Below, piece after piece: positions 5,491-5,828 of a stretch of DNA of 5,828 nucleotides (positions are counted from its first letter, which is position 1; the number at the start of each line of letters is the position of its first letter). The translations under genes and the position numbers were made by a program. Below the pieces are notes generated by a model. It was not told the origin of the DNA. It saw nothing but the letters and a program-made list of their open reading frames with translations, and did not search any database. Source of the DNA: an uncultured Paracoccaceae bacterium (lineage in GTDB: Bacteria; Pseudomonadota; Alphaproteobacteria; Rhodobacterales; Rhodobacteraceae); assembly GCA_937952085.1 (NCBI GenBank), contig CALFYQ010000192.1, positions 1-5,828 of the forward strand. The letters run 5' to 3'.

Positions 5491-5828
5491 ATGGCGGACG
5501 AGGCGCGGGCAAGCGACGAATACGGCGCGGATTCGATCAAGGTTCTCAAGGGCCTGGAGGCGGTCCGCAAGCGGCCCGGCATGTATATCGGGGACACGGA
5601 CGACGGTTCCGGCCTCCATCACATGGTCTACGAGGTCGTCGACAACGGCATCGACGAGGCGCTGGCCGGCTGGTGCGACGAAGTGCGCGTCACCCTCTAC
5701 GCGGACGGCTCCGTCAGCGTCAGCGACAACGGCCGCGGCATCCCGACCGACATTCACCCCGAAGAGGGCGTCTCGGCGGCCGAGGTCATCATGACCCAGC
5801 TCCATGCCGGCGGGAAGTTCGACCAGAA
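5491..5828 (+). CDS. gyrB: DNA gyrase subunit B, N-terminal ATPase part (cut by window end)
   Basis: The first 112 codons of the ATP-hydrolysing subunit of DNA gyrase, which with GyrA introduces negative supercoils. The GHKL ATPase domain starts here: Glu48 and Asn52 (YEVVDNGIDEALAG) correspond to E. coli Glu42 and Asn46, and Asp79, Arg82 and Gly83 (SDNGRGIP) to Asp73, Arg76 and Gly77. The run HPEEGVSAAEVIMT and HAGGKFDQ is typical of GyrB rather than ParE. The offset to E. coli is a steady six residues, which supports ATG 5491. The ribosome binding site is weak: AAGG at 5477-5480 is ten bases away, with a G-rich stretch between. No damage is seen. The rest of the gene lies beyond the window. 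The upstream promoter suggests separate transcription from the sulfatase gene. Confidence 0.97.
   Translation, partial: MADEARASDEYGADSIKVLKGLEAVRKRPGMYIGDTDDGSGLHHMVYEVVDNGIDEALAGWCDEVRVTLYADGSVSVSDNGRGIPTDIHPEEGVSAAEVIMTQLHAGGKFDQ

Noticed and set aside
5264..5794. A 176-codon + strand frame across the intergenic gap and the gyrB start
   Set aside because: It runs out of frame through clearly real gyrB codons, and its product is Arg/Ser/Pro-rich. Part of its length is simply the inverted-repeat region.

Overview
The window is very GC-rich, with G or C at almost every third codon position. The partial GyrB at its right end reads like those of Rhodobacterales (for example EYGADSIKVLKGLEAVRKRP and HHMVYEVVDNGIDEALAG). 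I infer a marine-type alphaproteobacterium, probably Rhodobacterales. This is recalled family resemblance, not a computed phylogeny. All genes read on the + strand.

Layout. Positions 1-188 form a less GC-rich leader with several short inverted repeats and a good ribosome binding site. Positions 189-3461 encode a 1090-residue, cysteine-free RTX (calcium-binding nonapeptide repeat) exoprotein. Its order is an Ala/Arg/Pro-rich N-terminus, a 26-unit RTX array, a post-RTX cap, a second 5-unit RTX array, a second cap, a probable seven-bladed TolB/PD40-type beta-propeller and a C-terminal PPC-like beta domain. No catalytic domain is recognisable. After a 66-base gap with a stem-loop and a strong Shine-Dalgarno, 3528-5189 encodes a cytoplasmic sulfatase / phosphonate monoester hydrolase family enzyme with a TTG start and an atypical C-G-A-A-R nucleophile motif. 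Positions 5190-5490 are a 301-base non-coding gap. From 5491 to the end of the window runs the N-terminal ATPase part of gyrB, cut off by the window edge.

The gap at 5190-5490 is the least explained part. It holds a long imperfect inverted repeat (5230-5362, about 27 of 29 outer positions pairing), flanked by two more hairpins. It is followed by a good candidate sigma70-type promoter for gyrB whose core overlaps another 7-bp inverted repeat. The long repeat may be an interspersed or MITE-like element, or a structured RNA between the sulfatase and gyrB.

Functional linkage is limited. The RTX protein is likely exported by a type I secretion system not seen here, while the sulfatase-like enzyme has no signal peptide. 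The two could be co-transcribed, but a shared pathway cannot be shown. gyrB looks independently transcribed.
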